DNA of 64,000 nucleotides, taken from contig NZ_BIME01000002.1 of assembly GCF_004000925.1 (NCBI RefSeq), forward strand, positions 310,001 to 374,000, read 5' to 3'. The position numbers were made by a program, and so were the translations under genes. The notes below the pieces were generated by a model, which was not told the origin of the DNA, did no database searches, and was given only the letters and a program-made list of their open reading frames with translations. Source of the stretch: Paenibacillus illinoisensis NBRC 15959 (GTDB taxonomy: Bacteria > Bacillota > Bacilli > Paenibacillales > Paenibacillaceae). Positions 29,273 to 37,499 of this stretch are shown here, in pieces (position 1 is the stretch's first letter; each line of letters starts with the position of its first letter).

Positions 29273-30631
29273 TTATTTATGCTTCTTTAAGATATCAAAA
29301 ATGATCTCTGCATTATTCGTATTATCAATCAGGCCGGAGAATCGATGACTTGCCGGACCGTAAGCGTAGACTGGCACGTCATCTCCCGTATGTCCGCCTG
29401 TCGTCCAGCCAGTGAACGAGCGATTATCAATAATCGCTTCGATGGCATTGTCGATCGTCGTGACATCTGCGTCTTTAGCTGCGGTTTTTACCGATTGAAT
29501 CTCCTCGGAAGTTAACTCAAGTTTGAGATAGCTCTTAAGTGTTTCTTCCACCGAAGCCCCTTTAGCGATTTGAGCTGCCATGAAGTCTGGAGTGCGTACA
29601 GCGGCTTTGATCGGATCCACGAAAAAGTTATATTCTCCGTCTTTCCCGAGCGTAAGTCCACCAGTGGAATGGTCAGCCGTTGCTACGACAAGTGTCTCTC
29701 CATCTTCTTTGGCAAAATCAATAGCCGCCTCGAATGCTGCAGCAAAATCCTCCATTTCGCTCATAGCCCCAACGATGTCATTATCATGACCCGCCCAGTC
29801 GATCTGGCTTCCTTCAACCATAAGGAAAAACCCATTTTCGTTTGAGCTCAGGCGGTCAATAGCTGTATTGGTCATCTCGGCCAGCGAAGGCGTTTCGCTA
29901 GTACGGTCAATCAACTTGTCCATACCTCCGTCAGCAAATAGTCCGAGAATCTGTTTATTTGTATCCTTGAGAAGTGCACTGCGATCAGTCACGTAGCTAT
30001 AACTGGCTTTTTCAAACTCATTGGTCAAGTCACGATCTTCACGTACAAAATTGGTTTTTCCTCCGCCTAAAAGCACATCAACTTTGTGCTCCCCATTGAT
30101 CAATTCATCATAATAATCATCTGCGATTGCATCCATGTTCTTCCGGCTTATATCATGAGCACCGAAGGCAGCAGGTGTAGCATGAGTGATCTCAGACGTA
30201 GCTACAAGTCCGGTGGACTTTCCATTTTCCTTGGCTTGCTCCAAAACCGTTTTCACTTCAGTATGGTCATTATCAACAGCAATAGCTGCGTTATACGTTT
30301 TCACACCAGCAGACATTGCGGTCGCCGCGGAAGCCGAGTCAGTTACGTTTTGTGTGTCGTCATCCGGATAGGTCATTTGAGCGCCCACAAGATAATGATC
30401 AAATACCGTTTTCTCCATGATCTTAGTCGAAGGGTCATCCTTCATATAACGGTAAGCGGAAGTATAAGCCGTTCCCATGCCGTCACCGATGAGGAAGATG
30501 ATATTCTTGATTTTTTTTGTCTCTACACTAACGGCTTGTACCGCGTGGGCTTGACCAGCAGACAAGACGGTAGAAGCGGCAAAGACGAGGCTGAGTGCAG
30601 CTGCAGGTAGTACTTTTTTGGATAATTTCAT
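29273..30631 (-). CDS. phoA: Alkaline phosphatase
   Basis: A secreted 452-residue alkaline phosphatase of the PhoA/PhoB superfamily with a signal peptide ending near AHAV. Metal and catalytic motifs are in place: FLIGDGMG, the nucleophile serine in VTDSASAATA, HATPAAFGAHD, MVEGSQIDWAGHDND, VATADHSTGG and WTTGGHTGDDVPVYA. The Bacillus-type His/Asp arrangement is consistent with a Zn/Mg or Co enzyme. It releases phosphate from extracellular monoesters. ATG 30631 was chosen because a perfect AAGGAGG lies 7 bases upstream; an in-frame ATG at 30655 has none. A strong Pho-box array lies in its promoter and a terminator follows. It is convergent with the serine hydrolase gene. Confidence 0.96.
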   Translation of the reverse strand: MKLSKKVLPAAALSLVFAASTVLSAGQAHAVQAVSVETKKIKNIIFLIGDGMGTAYTSAYRYMKDDPSTKIMEKTVFDHYLVGAQMTYPDDDTQNVTDSASAATAMSAGVKTYNAAIAVDNDHTEVKTVLEQAKENGKSTGLVATSEITHATPAAFGAHDISRKNMDAIADDYYDELINGEHKVDVLLGGGKTNFVREDRDLTNEFEKASYSYVTDRSALLKDTNKQILGLFADGGMDKLIDRTSETPSLAEMTNTAIDRLSSNENGFFLMVEGSQIDWAGHDNDIVGAMSEMEDFAAAFEAAIDFAKEDGETLVVATADHSTGGLTLGKDGEYNFFVDPIKAAVRTPDFMAAQIAKGASVEETLKSYLKLELTSEEIQSVKTAAKDADVTTIDNAIEAIIDNRSFTGWTTGGHTGDDVPVYAYGPASHRFSGLIDNTNNAEIIFDILKKHK

Positions 30632-30699
30632 GATAATTCCTCCTTTTATTATCAAACATGAACATATGTATCTTTATTCATTTGTCCGTCAATATGAAC

Positions 30700-30751
30700 A
30701 TTATCATTCGACTGTAAAAGAAGTCCCAGTCCTCTGTAATCGTTGTGTAAA
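30700..30751 (-). promoter_or_regulatory. Pho-box promoter of phoA
   Basis: On the minus strand TTTACA (30751-30746), ATTACA (30740-30735), a degenerate CTGGGA (30729-30724) and TTTACA (30718-30713) are exactly 11 bp apart. After seven more bases comes the -10-like GATAAT (30705-30700). This is the operator architecture of PhoP-activated promoters in Bacillus, and the gene behind it is an alkaline phosphatase. It predicts a transcript start near 30693 and a 5' leader of about 60 bases. Confidence 0.78.
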
Positions 30752-30918
30752 AAGTTTACAAAAAAAGAGGACCAGCAAGTGCAGACAGGGAGTGGAAGGA
30801 AGCCCTGTGGATAAATGCTGTGAGTGTGATGCCTGAAGTATACTCATAATTTGCTATCAAACCGGAGGTGAATGGTTTATGATCAATTCATTACGATGAC
30901 AAGCGGCGAGGGCAGAAG

Positions 30919-31317
30919 ATGAAACAAATAAAATGGATCGATAAAGTAAAAGCCATGGCGAGGGAGATCAAACGAAATATATTCGTCTTGTACCTGGCGT
31001 ACAAGGATCCTCGGGTATCTTGGTATGCAAAATTATTTGCGGTCGGCGTAGTAGCTTATGCCTTCAGTCCAATAGACCTGATCCCTGATTTTATACCTGT
31101 ACTTGGGTATCTTGATGACCTGATTATAGTGCCCCTCGGCATTACAATAGCTTTGAAGCTGATTCCTCAAGAAGTCATCCGGGATTGCAGGGATAAAGCG
31201 GAGGAGATCCGAAAGAAAGGTAAACCCACGAATTGGATTACAGGAGGATTGTTTATCCTTGTGTGGATCGTCCTTGCCGTCTGGATTGGTTCGATCTGCT
31301 ATAAACTTTTCATTTAA
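30919..31317 (+). CDS. DUF1232 (YkvA-type) membrane protein
   Basis: A 132-residue protein of the DUF1232/YkvA family, marked by the signature AYAFSPIDLIPDFIPVLGYL followed by DD. Predicted membrane segments are about 36-56, 62-84 and 108-131. The function of the family is unknown. The ribosome binding site is weak (GCGAGGG at some distance). It stands alone between phoA (divergent) and a convergent MerR gene, with a terminator after it. Confidence 0.85.
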   Translation: MKQIKWIDKVKAMAREIKRNIFVLYLAYKDPRVSWYAKLFAVGVVAYAFSPIDLIPDFIPVLGYLDDLIIVPLGITIALKLIPQEVIRDCRDKAEEIRKKGKPTNWITGGLFILVWIVLAVWIGSICYKLFI

Positions 31318-31321
31318 ATGA

Positions 31322-31367
31322 AGAGGCCCACCTGAACCAGCAGATTCAGATGGGCCTCTTTTTTTAT
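31322..31367 (+). terminator. Rho-independent terminator after the DUF1232 gene
   Basis: AGAGGCCCACCTGAA and TTCAGATGGGCCTCT form a long stem with loop CCAGCAGA, followed by seven Ts. It may also work weakly for the convergent MerR gene. Confidence 0.9.
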
Positions 31368-31389
31368 AGAATATTAAACAATCGATATG

Positions 31390-31767
31390 CTATTTGGAGT
31401 CGATGTGAAAGATGCCAATTTCGTTATAATGCTCCAGCTTATAGTCAATTGTACCAAGACTGCAGTTCAGCATATCCAGTTGTTTCAGTATATTTTGTCG
31501 ATGCTGCTCCAGCATAACCTTTCGCTGTTCACTCGTGGAAGAACCCTCCAGGCATAACAACATAAATGCTTTGATATCTTCCAGGGACATGCCGCTGTCC
31601 TTAAGGCAGCGGACTAACTCCAGCCAGCAGATATCCATCTCGGAATATTGGCGGGTACCGTATTTTGTCTTTTTCAACAAAGGCATTAAACCTGCCCTGT
31701 CGTAGAAGCGTAACGTGGAAGGCGGTAATTGGATGCGTTCCGCGACTTGTTTAATCGTAAATTCCAA
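31390..31767 (-). CDS. MerR-family transcriptional regulator
   Basis: A 125-residue MerR regulator of the AdhR-like type. The helix-turn-helix wing EFTIKQVAERIQLPPSTLRF is followed by YDRAGLMP, KYGTRQYSE, CLKDSGMSLEDIKAFM and a C-terminal coiled coil; no cysteine cluster for metal sensing is evident. The likely start is TTG 31767 with AAAGGAAG 6 bases upstream, giving the normal family N-terminus; a longer reading from 31845 would add unrelated residues. It is divergent from an aldo-keto reductase gene that has a classical MerR-type promoter, so it probably activates that gene in response to an electrophile or aldehyde (family knowledge plus inference). Confidence 0.88.
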   Translation of the reverse strand: MEFTIKQVAERIQLPPSTLRFYDRAGLMPLLKKTKYGTRQYSEMDICWLELVRCLKDSGMSLEDIKAFMLLCLEGSSTSEQRKVMLEQHRQNILKQLDMLNCSLGTIDYKLEHYNEIGIFHIDSK

Positions 31768-31802
31768 GCAAATCTTCCTTTCAAAAAAATCGATTGAATG
31801 GC

Positions 31803-31833
31803 TTGACTTAAACCTAAGTTTAACCACTATCCT
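31803..31833 (+). promoter_or_regulatory. MerR-type promoter with 19-bp spacer and central dyad
   Basis: TTGACT (31803-31808) and a -10-like TATCCT (31828-31833) are separated by 19 bp instead of 17. The dyad TTAAAC-CTAA-GTTTAA (31808-31823) overlaps the end of the -35 element and fills the spacer. This is the hallmark of promoters that MerR-family regulators untwist to activate. It drives the aldo-keto reductase gene. Confidence 0.8.
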
Positions 31834-31902
31834 AAGATTGTTCAATAGAGCGTTTTCAGGAGATAAGCTCTCATTTTAACATTCAATGAAGGAGTGATTT
31901 GG

Positions 31903-32874
31903 TTGAAGTACAGAAGACTGGGCAGAAGCGGATTGAAAGTAAGCGAAATCGGATTGGGGAGCTGGCTGACCTACGGATCGGCTACATCGGAGGAAGCAGC
32001 GCGTGCCTGCATGCATCAGGCATATGAACGGGGCATCAACTTTTTCGATACATCCAATTCCTATCCCGGTGCGGAGGAGGTAATGGGCAGTACGTTGAAA
32101 CGCTATCCACGCAGCAGTTACGTACTGGCCACTAAGCTCTTTTTCCCACAAGGACCGGGTCCAAACGATCGTGGATTGTCCCGCAAACACATTATGGAGC
32201 AGTGCGAAGCGAGCTTAAAGCGATTAGGTACCGATTACATTGATTTGTATCAATGCCACCGCTTTGATTCCGAAACACCTATTGATGAAACGCTTAGGGC
32301 ATTAGATGACTTGCAGGCACAGGGCAAAATTTTGTATGCGGGTGTCAGCGAATGGACCGCAGCACAGATTGCGGAAGCCTCCGGGATCGGCAAACGCCTG
32401 AATCTACGTCCATTCATATCCAATCAGCCGATTTACAACATGTTTGAACGTTATATCGAGAGAGAAGGTATTATTGAACAATGTGAGCAGGAAGGAAAGG
32501 GACTTATTGTGTTTTCTCCATTAGCACAAGGTGTTTTGACGGGCAAATACAAACCTGGACAGCAGATTCCAGAAGGAACAAGGGCTTCCAATAATCAAAC
32601 CAATGGGGTTATCAACAGTTACTTGCGTGAAGACGTGCTCCAATGTACTGCACAGCTGTCGGAACTGGCTTATGAGCTCGGGGCAACGTTATCCCAGTTT
32701 GCTCTGGCATGGATTCTGCGTCAGCCTGCTGTAAGTTCGGCCATCATCGGCTCCAGTAGACCGGCACAAATTGAAGAAAACATCAAAGCGACCGAACTGG
32801 TACTTACTTCTGAGGTCATCGAACGAACGGAGAAGATTCTATCGTCAATCAGCCATTTCGCACCGTTGAGATAG
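31903..32874 (+). CDS. Aldo-keto reductase (YhdN/Kv-beta-like)
   Basis: A 323-residue aldo-keto reductase with the catalytic tetrad in place: Asp in FFDTSNSYPGAEE with the Tyr, Lys in LATKLFFPQG and His in LYQCHRFDSETP. The C-terminal IIGSSRPAQIEEN binds NADPH phosphate. The order of motifs matches the AKR group containing voltage-gated K+ channel beta subunits and bacterial YghZ/YhdN. It likely detoxifies aldehydes such as methylglyoxal. It starts at TTG 31903 with AAGGAGTGA 5-6 bases upstream; the in-frame GTG at 31894 lies inside that sequence. It is divergent from and probably activated by the MerR gene. Confidence 0.92.
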   Translation: MKYRRLGRSGLKVSEIGLGSWLTYGSATSEEAARACMHQAYERGINFFDTSNSYPGAEEVMGSTLKRYPRSSYVLATKLFFPQGPGPNDRGLSRKHIMEQCEASLKRLGTDYIDLYQCHRFDSETPIDETLRALDDLQAQGKILYAGVSEWTAAQIAEASGIGKRLNLRPFISNQPIYNMFERYIEREGIIEQCEQEGKGLIVFSPLAQGVLTGKYKPGQQIPEGTRASNNQTNGVINSYLREDVLQCTAQLSELAYELGATLSQFALAWILRQPAVSSAIIGSSRPAQIEENIKATELVLTSEVIERTEKILSSISHFAPLR

Positions 32875-33024
32875 ACATCTTGTACAGATGGCGGGTGAAA
32901 TTCACACTGAACGCTAATTATAAGCGGCTTGGAATAGATCATCTGACTGCTTTTTGCTCCTGAAGGCACTCTCTTATGTGTTAACCCTGTCGAAGAAATT
33001 GTTGAATTTGTTGTCATAGGGATC

Positions 33025-33329
33025 GAAGCATCAATACAGGTCACGTCGCTCGTTATGACTGGATTATTTCTGTTTGGATGTGGTTTTGGTGCAGCTGAAG
33101 TCGGTCTGAACATGGAAGGTTCTGCAGTCGAGAAGGCGTTAAATAAAGTTTTATTGCCTGCTTTTCATGGTCTTTTTAGTGTTGGTACACTTGCTGGAGC
33201 AGCAATCGGAATTGGCTCAGAAGCCATTGGGCTTCCAATTATCGTTGGTGTCTTGAGAATACCTTACATATGCCCCATTCGCACAGGCAAGCAGTCCATT
33301 TATTGCGTAAACTACAGGAGATTCAGTAG
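33025..33329 (+). pseudogene. Remnant of a major facilitator superfamily transporter gene
   Basis: The stretch reads TGLFLFGCGFGAAEVGLNME then GSAVEKALNKVLLPAFHGLF and SVGTLAGAAIGI, which recalls the helix 3-5 region of MFS transporters (G-x-x-x-A/D-V-x-x-N-x-E-G, then P-x-F-H-G-x-F-S-x-G). There is no proper start, no earlier helices, and the similarity stops after about 33260. A different frame then reads MPHSHRQAVHLLRKLQEIQ and stops at 33329, which could be the tail of the same or another protein after an internal deletion. The rest of 32875-33024 holds nothing recognisable. Confidence 0.55.
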
Positions 33330-33344
33330 AGCGAGGTGAATTCT

Positions 33345-33878
33345 ATGGCTAAAATCAACGATATACGCCTAAAGGCAAAGCGATATAAAGCCAAACCCGT
33401 CTGCGTGACTCTTCATAATGGTGAAACATACATTGGTTATATCGCTGAAGTGAATAACGGTGGAGTGGTGCTAACTGGTGGAGGAACCGTATTGGGCACA
33501 CCGACACCAGGAGACAGCTCCCATCGTTCCAACGGGAACCGTAAGGCTGTTTCAGGCAGTAAGGGAGGCTCCTCTCACAAAAGAAAACAGGGCAAAGGCA
33601 CACGTAAGCCGTCTACGCGTTCGCGCCAAATGTCGCAAGCGCAGGTTTCGTCCTTTCTACCCATGATGGGTTCCTTGTTTGGCGGGCTCGGTGGCGGGGC
33701 TGCAGCTGGAGGTGCTGGAGGATTACTTGGCGGAGGAATGCGGTTATTCGGCATGATTCAGCAATTCGTGCCCGTCGTGAAAATGGGCTACGGTATGATC
33801 AAGTCCATCAAGCCGTTCATGGGTGCTGTCCAAGGTCTCATGGCCGGGCCTAGTCAGGCCGAACAGGAAGAAGCATAA
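33345..33878 (+). CDS. Conserved hypothetical, Sm-like N-terminus plus glycine-rich hydrophobic C-terminus
   Basis: A 177-residue protein of unrecognised family. The first 50 residues (KPVCVTLHNGETYIGYIAEV followed by NNGGVVLTGG) look like a small Sm/LSm-type beta barrel. Residues 55-105 are a low-complexity basic Ser/Lys/Arg/Gly stretch. Residues 112-140 are a glycine-rich hydrophobic segment (SLFGGLGGGAAAGGAGGLLG), and the tail has amphipathic helices. No signal peptide is seen. Basic linker plus glycine-rich apolar part could suit membrane, coat or nucleic-acid association; no function is claimed. ATG 33345 has GAGGTGA 7 bases upstream and is preferred to an in-frame ATG at 33336. Confidence 0.7.
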   Translation: MAKINDIRLKAKRYKAKPVCVTLHNGETYIGYIAEVNNGGVVLTGGGTVLGTPTPGDSSHRSNGNRKAVSGSKGGSSHKRKQGKGTRKPSTRSRQMSQAQVSSFLPMMGSLFGGLGGGAAAGGAGGLLGGGMRLFGMIQQFVPVVKMGYGMIKSIKPFMGAVQGLMAGPSQAEQEEA

Positions 33879-33887
33879 TCAACTCAC

Positions 33888-33922
33888 AGCCCCTTAGACA
33901 GATGTAAGGGGCTTTTCCTTTT
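33888..33922 (+). terminator. Rho-independent terminator
   Basis: AGCCCCTTA / TAAGGGGCT with loop GACAGATG, followed by TTTCCTTTTT. Confidence 0.88.
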
Positions 33923-33993
33923 TGACATAGAGGATTGGTGTTCCGGGTGACAAGAAATCAGAAATGGCGATGGCTGACATGTAAAATCTCTTC

Positions 33994-34458
33994 TTATAGT
34001 TCTGAATGTATGAACAGCTTTCTGAAAAGAAGGCCGTAACCGTAAGCTATAGCTAAAGGCAGAAGGTAGGAAACGGCAGTCCAGTAGATGTTCCATCCAT
34101 TGAAGTACACTACTCTGCCCAATTCTTTGGCCAGCCATTCAATGAGGGTAAGAACCACGGATGTAATGACTATGGCGAGCCAGGGTTTTGTGCCTTTTTT
34201 GATAATGGCATACATCATAAGACATCCTGAGATCGGGTAGATGCCCAGATCCATTGGAAGAGCGGTATAGGACTGATTATTGGAGTTAGGGAGTATGTTC
34301 CAGAAAAAGTTGAAACCCACACTGTTGATGCAAGCAGAGGCAGCTACTCCTAGCGGATAAAAAAGGAGAAGAATTTTGGGCTGTCTCCGTAAAATCCATC
34401 CACCAATTAGAACAGGAATCATAAAACCAAAAATAATATTTCCCAACATGTTGATCAT
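33994..34458 (-). CDS. CBO0543-family small integral membrane protein
   Basis: A 154-residue protein with four to five predicted membrane helices (about 5-22, 28-48, 65-85, 92-112, 124-146). The pattern of PMDLGIYPISGCLMMYAIIK and an aromatic NGWNIYWTAVSYLL segment is typical of the CBO0543 family of Firmicutes membrane proteins, whose function is unknown. ATG 34458 lies 8 bases after GGAGGAA. No cytoplasmic domain of note. Confidence 0.75.
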   Translation of the reverse strand: MINMLGNIIFGFMIPVLIGGWILRRQPKILLLFYPLGVAASACINSVGFNFFWNILPNSNNQSYTALPMDLGIYPISGCLMMYAIIKKGTKPWLAIVITSVVLTLIEWLAKELGRVVYFNGWNIYWTAVSYLLPLAIAYGYGLLFRKLFIHSEL

Positions 34459-34500
34459 TCCTCCTGTTCAACGACCATTAGCACAAAGCCGGTTTATCCA

Positions 34501-34689
34501 TTAGTTCCTCTTATTTTTATCCTCAAGTAGGGTATTAAGCTTCTGGTTTAAGATTGTTAATTGTTTATCATAATGCTTATATGTAATAAACCCGATTACG
34601 GCTTTAACTGCAAAAAATAATATTGCCGCAATAACAATCAGTACGTAATTATGTGCGATCTGCTTGAGCCACTCATTTATCCCATTCAA
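34501..34689 (-). CDS. Small single-helix membrane protein
   Basis: A 62-residue protein beginning at TTG 34689 with AGAAGGGG 8 bases upstream. One hydrophobic helix (HNYVLIVIAAILFFAVKAVI) is followed by a charged, coiled-coil-like tail (YDKQLTILNQKLNTLLEDKN). The layout resembles small phage-holin-like or stress-induced membrane proteins, but no family is recognised. It lies upstream of the CBO0543-family gene on the same strand. Confidence 0.55.
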   Translation of the reverse strand: MNGINEWLKQIAHNYVLIVIAAILFFAVKAVIGFITYKHYDKQLTILNQKLNTLLEDKNKRN

Positions 34690-35761
<1,072 letters not shown>

Positions 35762-35783
35762 CGGGAACAAGAGCGTTGTCGAA

Positions 35784-35815
35784 GGTCGATTTCCATTGTG
35801 AAATCGGCTTTTTTG
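35784..35815 (+). terminator. Rho-independent terminator of map
   Basis: GTCGATTTC / GAAATCGGC (with one G-U pair) and loop CATTGT, followed by six Ts. Confidence 0.85.
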
Positions 35816-35910
35816 TGTCTCAGGTTCTTGTTCCAGGGGAACGAGAACCTGAGCATGTTACTGCAGACCTGTACCCATACATTTGCCGTGAAGGTCGTTT
35901 TTATCTTGGA

Positions 35911-37128
35911 TTACCTGGAAATAAGCGGTCTGGTTTGCAGGTAGATATCGAGATCCGAACTCGATCCAGTAAGAATCTGATCCGAAACAATTTTGGCTAG
36001 GACACCGTTATACACCGTTCCGTTATCTCCGTATGCCATCAAAATATAGCAGTGGGGATATGTCTCGTATTGGCCGAGGACAGGCAATCCGTCATGCGTG
36101 CCTCCGTAGAAGGCGCCCAGGTAGTATTCAGGCTCGGCAGGAATGTCAGGAAATAGCTTGTTAAACTCTTGAATGAGCTTGTCCTTGCTCGCCAGGATTT
36201 TTGAATCTCGGGTTGAAGCGAAGGAAGTATCCTTATCCATTCCTCCGATAATAACCCGATTGTCCGGGGTTGTACGCATATACACATATGGGCGTGCAGT
36301 TTCCCAGATCAATGTTCGTTTGTGCCAGCTTGAAAAATCGTTAATAGGCTTCGTAATGACGGCATAGGAGCTTGCCAGCGTAGCATTCTTTTCGGATTTA
36401 AAATCACTATCTTCATACCCGGCTGCAATAATTACATGTTTGGCTCGGATTTCGCGACGTTCCTTGGTGTAGAAGACAGCATATTCCTGTTCGAATCGTC
36501 TGCCTGTTATCTCCGTGTTCTCATAGATCTTTCCTCCCTGAGCTTTTACTTTCTCAAGAAGTCCATATACAAATTTTAAAGGGTTCATCTCGGCATCGTC
36601 GTGATAGTACAGCGCTGCCTTTTTCCGGAATGGGTAAGAGCCGGATATGTGCTCCTCATTCCACAGATCTACCTTGAATCCGTACTTCTGTAGAAGGGCA
36701 TATTCTTCATTCAAAGCGGAAACATCCTCTTCATAGCTTGCGTAATAGAGGCTATCACGTCTTATAAAATCAGGATTGATGGGTAATTGACTGCTTACTT
36801 GCTCGATATGATTAATAGACTCTTCACATAGCTTCAGATGACGAGAGGCTATTTCTTCACCAAAGGAGTGCTTGAGCGATACAAAACTTTTTTCACCTGC
36901 ATATTGAATCAAGGCCGTATTGGTGCTGGTACTGCCTTCTCCAACTCTTCTCTTGTCGACGATAACGACAGATACACCCTGGTCACAAAGGAAATTTGCA
37001 CACTGAGCTCCGGAGCTGCCAGCGCCGATAATGAGCACATCGCAGGATATGTCCTCCTCCAACTTAGAATAAGAGGGGGGATTAGCTATTGTTGTCGGCC
37101 AGTATAATTTACCGCTCTGCAGATCCAT
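35911..37128 (-). CDS. FAD-dependent amino acid/glycine oxidase-like oxidoreductase
   Basis: A 405-residue DAO-family flavoprotein. The dinucleotide-binding fold is VLIIGAGSSGAQCANFLCDQ, followed by the GEGSTSTNTALIQY motif and a C-terminal FAD segment GLPVLGQYETYPHCYILMAY. Such proteins oxidise amines or amino acids and are widespread in Bacillus and Paenibacillus; the substrate is unknown. ATG 37128 has AGGGAGAG upstream; an in-frame start at 37194 would add 22 unconserved residues. It reads away from the rRNA methyltransferase gene. Confidence 0.85.
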   Translation of the reverse strand: MDLQSGKLYWPTTIANPPSYSKLEEDISCDVLIIGAGSSGAQCANFLCDQGVSVVIVDKRRVGEGSTSTNTALIQYAGEKSFVSLKHSFGEEIASRHLKLCEESINHIEQVSSQLPINPDFIRRDSLYYASYEEDVSALNEEYALLQKYGFKVDLWNEEHISGSYPFRKKAALYYHDDAEMNPLKFVYGLLEKVKAQGGKIYENTEITGRRFEQEYAVFYTKERREIRAKHVIIAAGYEDSDFKSEKNATLASSYAVITKPINDFSSWHKRTLIWETARPYVYMRTTPDNRVIIGGMDKDTSFASTRDSKILASKDKLIQEFNKLFPDIPAEPEYYLGAFYGGTHDGLPVLGQYETYPHCYILMAYGDNGTVYNGVLAKIVSDQILTGSSSDLDIYLQTRPLISR

Positions 37129-37294
37129 TCGAGTCTCTCCCTTATATATATTCGGTACGTAGTATGGGCAACTCACGGGAACTCGATGCAGCATTTAGAT
37201 ACTTTCGAACAACGTGCTTCGGAAACTAACAATACAGGTAACTAGGTGAAGATATGCCTCATCAAAGTGATGTTTTTTATGATTTAAGTAAATG

Positions 37295-37323
37295 TTCACC
37301 AGACATGCGAAACATGTTACTAT
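37295..37323 (+). promoter_or_regulatory. Possible promoter of the attenuator leader
   Basis: TTCACC (37295-37300) and TACTAT (37318-37323) are separated by 17 bp. Both hexamers are modest matches. Transcription would start near 37330, giving a leader RNA of about 170 bases before the methyltransferase start. Confidence 0.4.
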
Positions 37324-37363
37324 TTAAGTGCTTTAAAGTTATCATGATAAGGAGCGCTTAAAT

Positions 37364-37393
37364 ATGATCATCCAATTCATTCGTTTAAGGTAG
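37364..37393 (+). CDS. Leader peptide MIIQFIRLR, probable antibiotic-sensing arrest peptide
   Basis: A nine-codon open frame with a perfect Shine-Dalgarno (AAGGAG at 37349-37354, 9 bases before ATG). It ends in Arg-Leu-Arg, the R-x-R/K ('+x+') motif at which macrolide-bound ribosomes stall, as in the ErmD leader. Its last five codons are complementary to the region just before the methyltransferase Shine-Dalgarno sequence. A ribosome stalled with Leu8 in the P site would cover this arm. The peptide and pairing are seen directly; drug-dependent stalling is inference. Confidence 0.75.
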   Translation: MIIQFIRLR

Positions 37394-37499
37394 GGAGAGG
37401 TACAGCTCACATCCCCCGGAATTTTTAAAACAAGAAGCCGGGTTTGTTTGACTGTGCCTTTTTTCGTTGACCTAAAACGAATGAAGGGGTGCTTTTTTT
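37369..37499 (+). promoter_or_regulatory. Dual attenuator leader of the rRNA methyltransferase gene
   Basis: Inner hairpin: AGGTACAG (37398-37405) pairs with CTGTGCCT (37452-37459), with CCCGG/CCGGG (37415-37419/37438-37442) inside, followed by six Ts, an intrinsic terminator. Outer hairpin: TTCATTCGTTTAAGGT (37376-37391, the end of the leader peptide gene) pairs at 15 of 16 positions with ACCTAAAACGAATGAA (37470-37485). It extends by CATCC (37369-37373) with GGGTG (37487-37491), which is the methyltransferase Shine-Dalgarno itself, and an eight-T run follows. Both structures can form together. A stalled leader ribosome would melt the outer stem and reach the base of the inner one, allowing both read-through and translation. 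Confidence 0.75.

Noticed and set aside
30618-30836. Plus-strand 72-codon open frame over the phoA promoter
   Set aside because: It has no ribosome binding site or family resemblance and lies across the Pho-box promoter and start of phoA on the other strand.
35776-36000. Small plus-strand open frame after map
   Set aside because: It starts inside the map terminator and runs into the 3' end of the convergent flavoprotein gene; no Shine-Dalgarno or recognisable sequence supports it.
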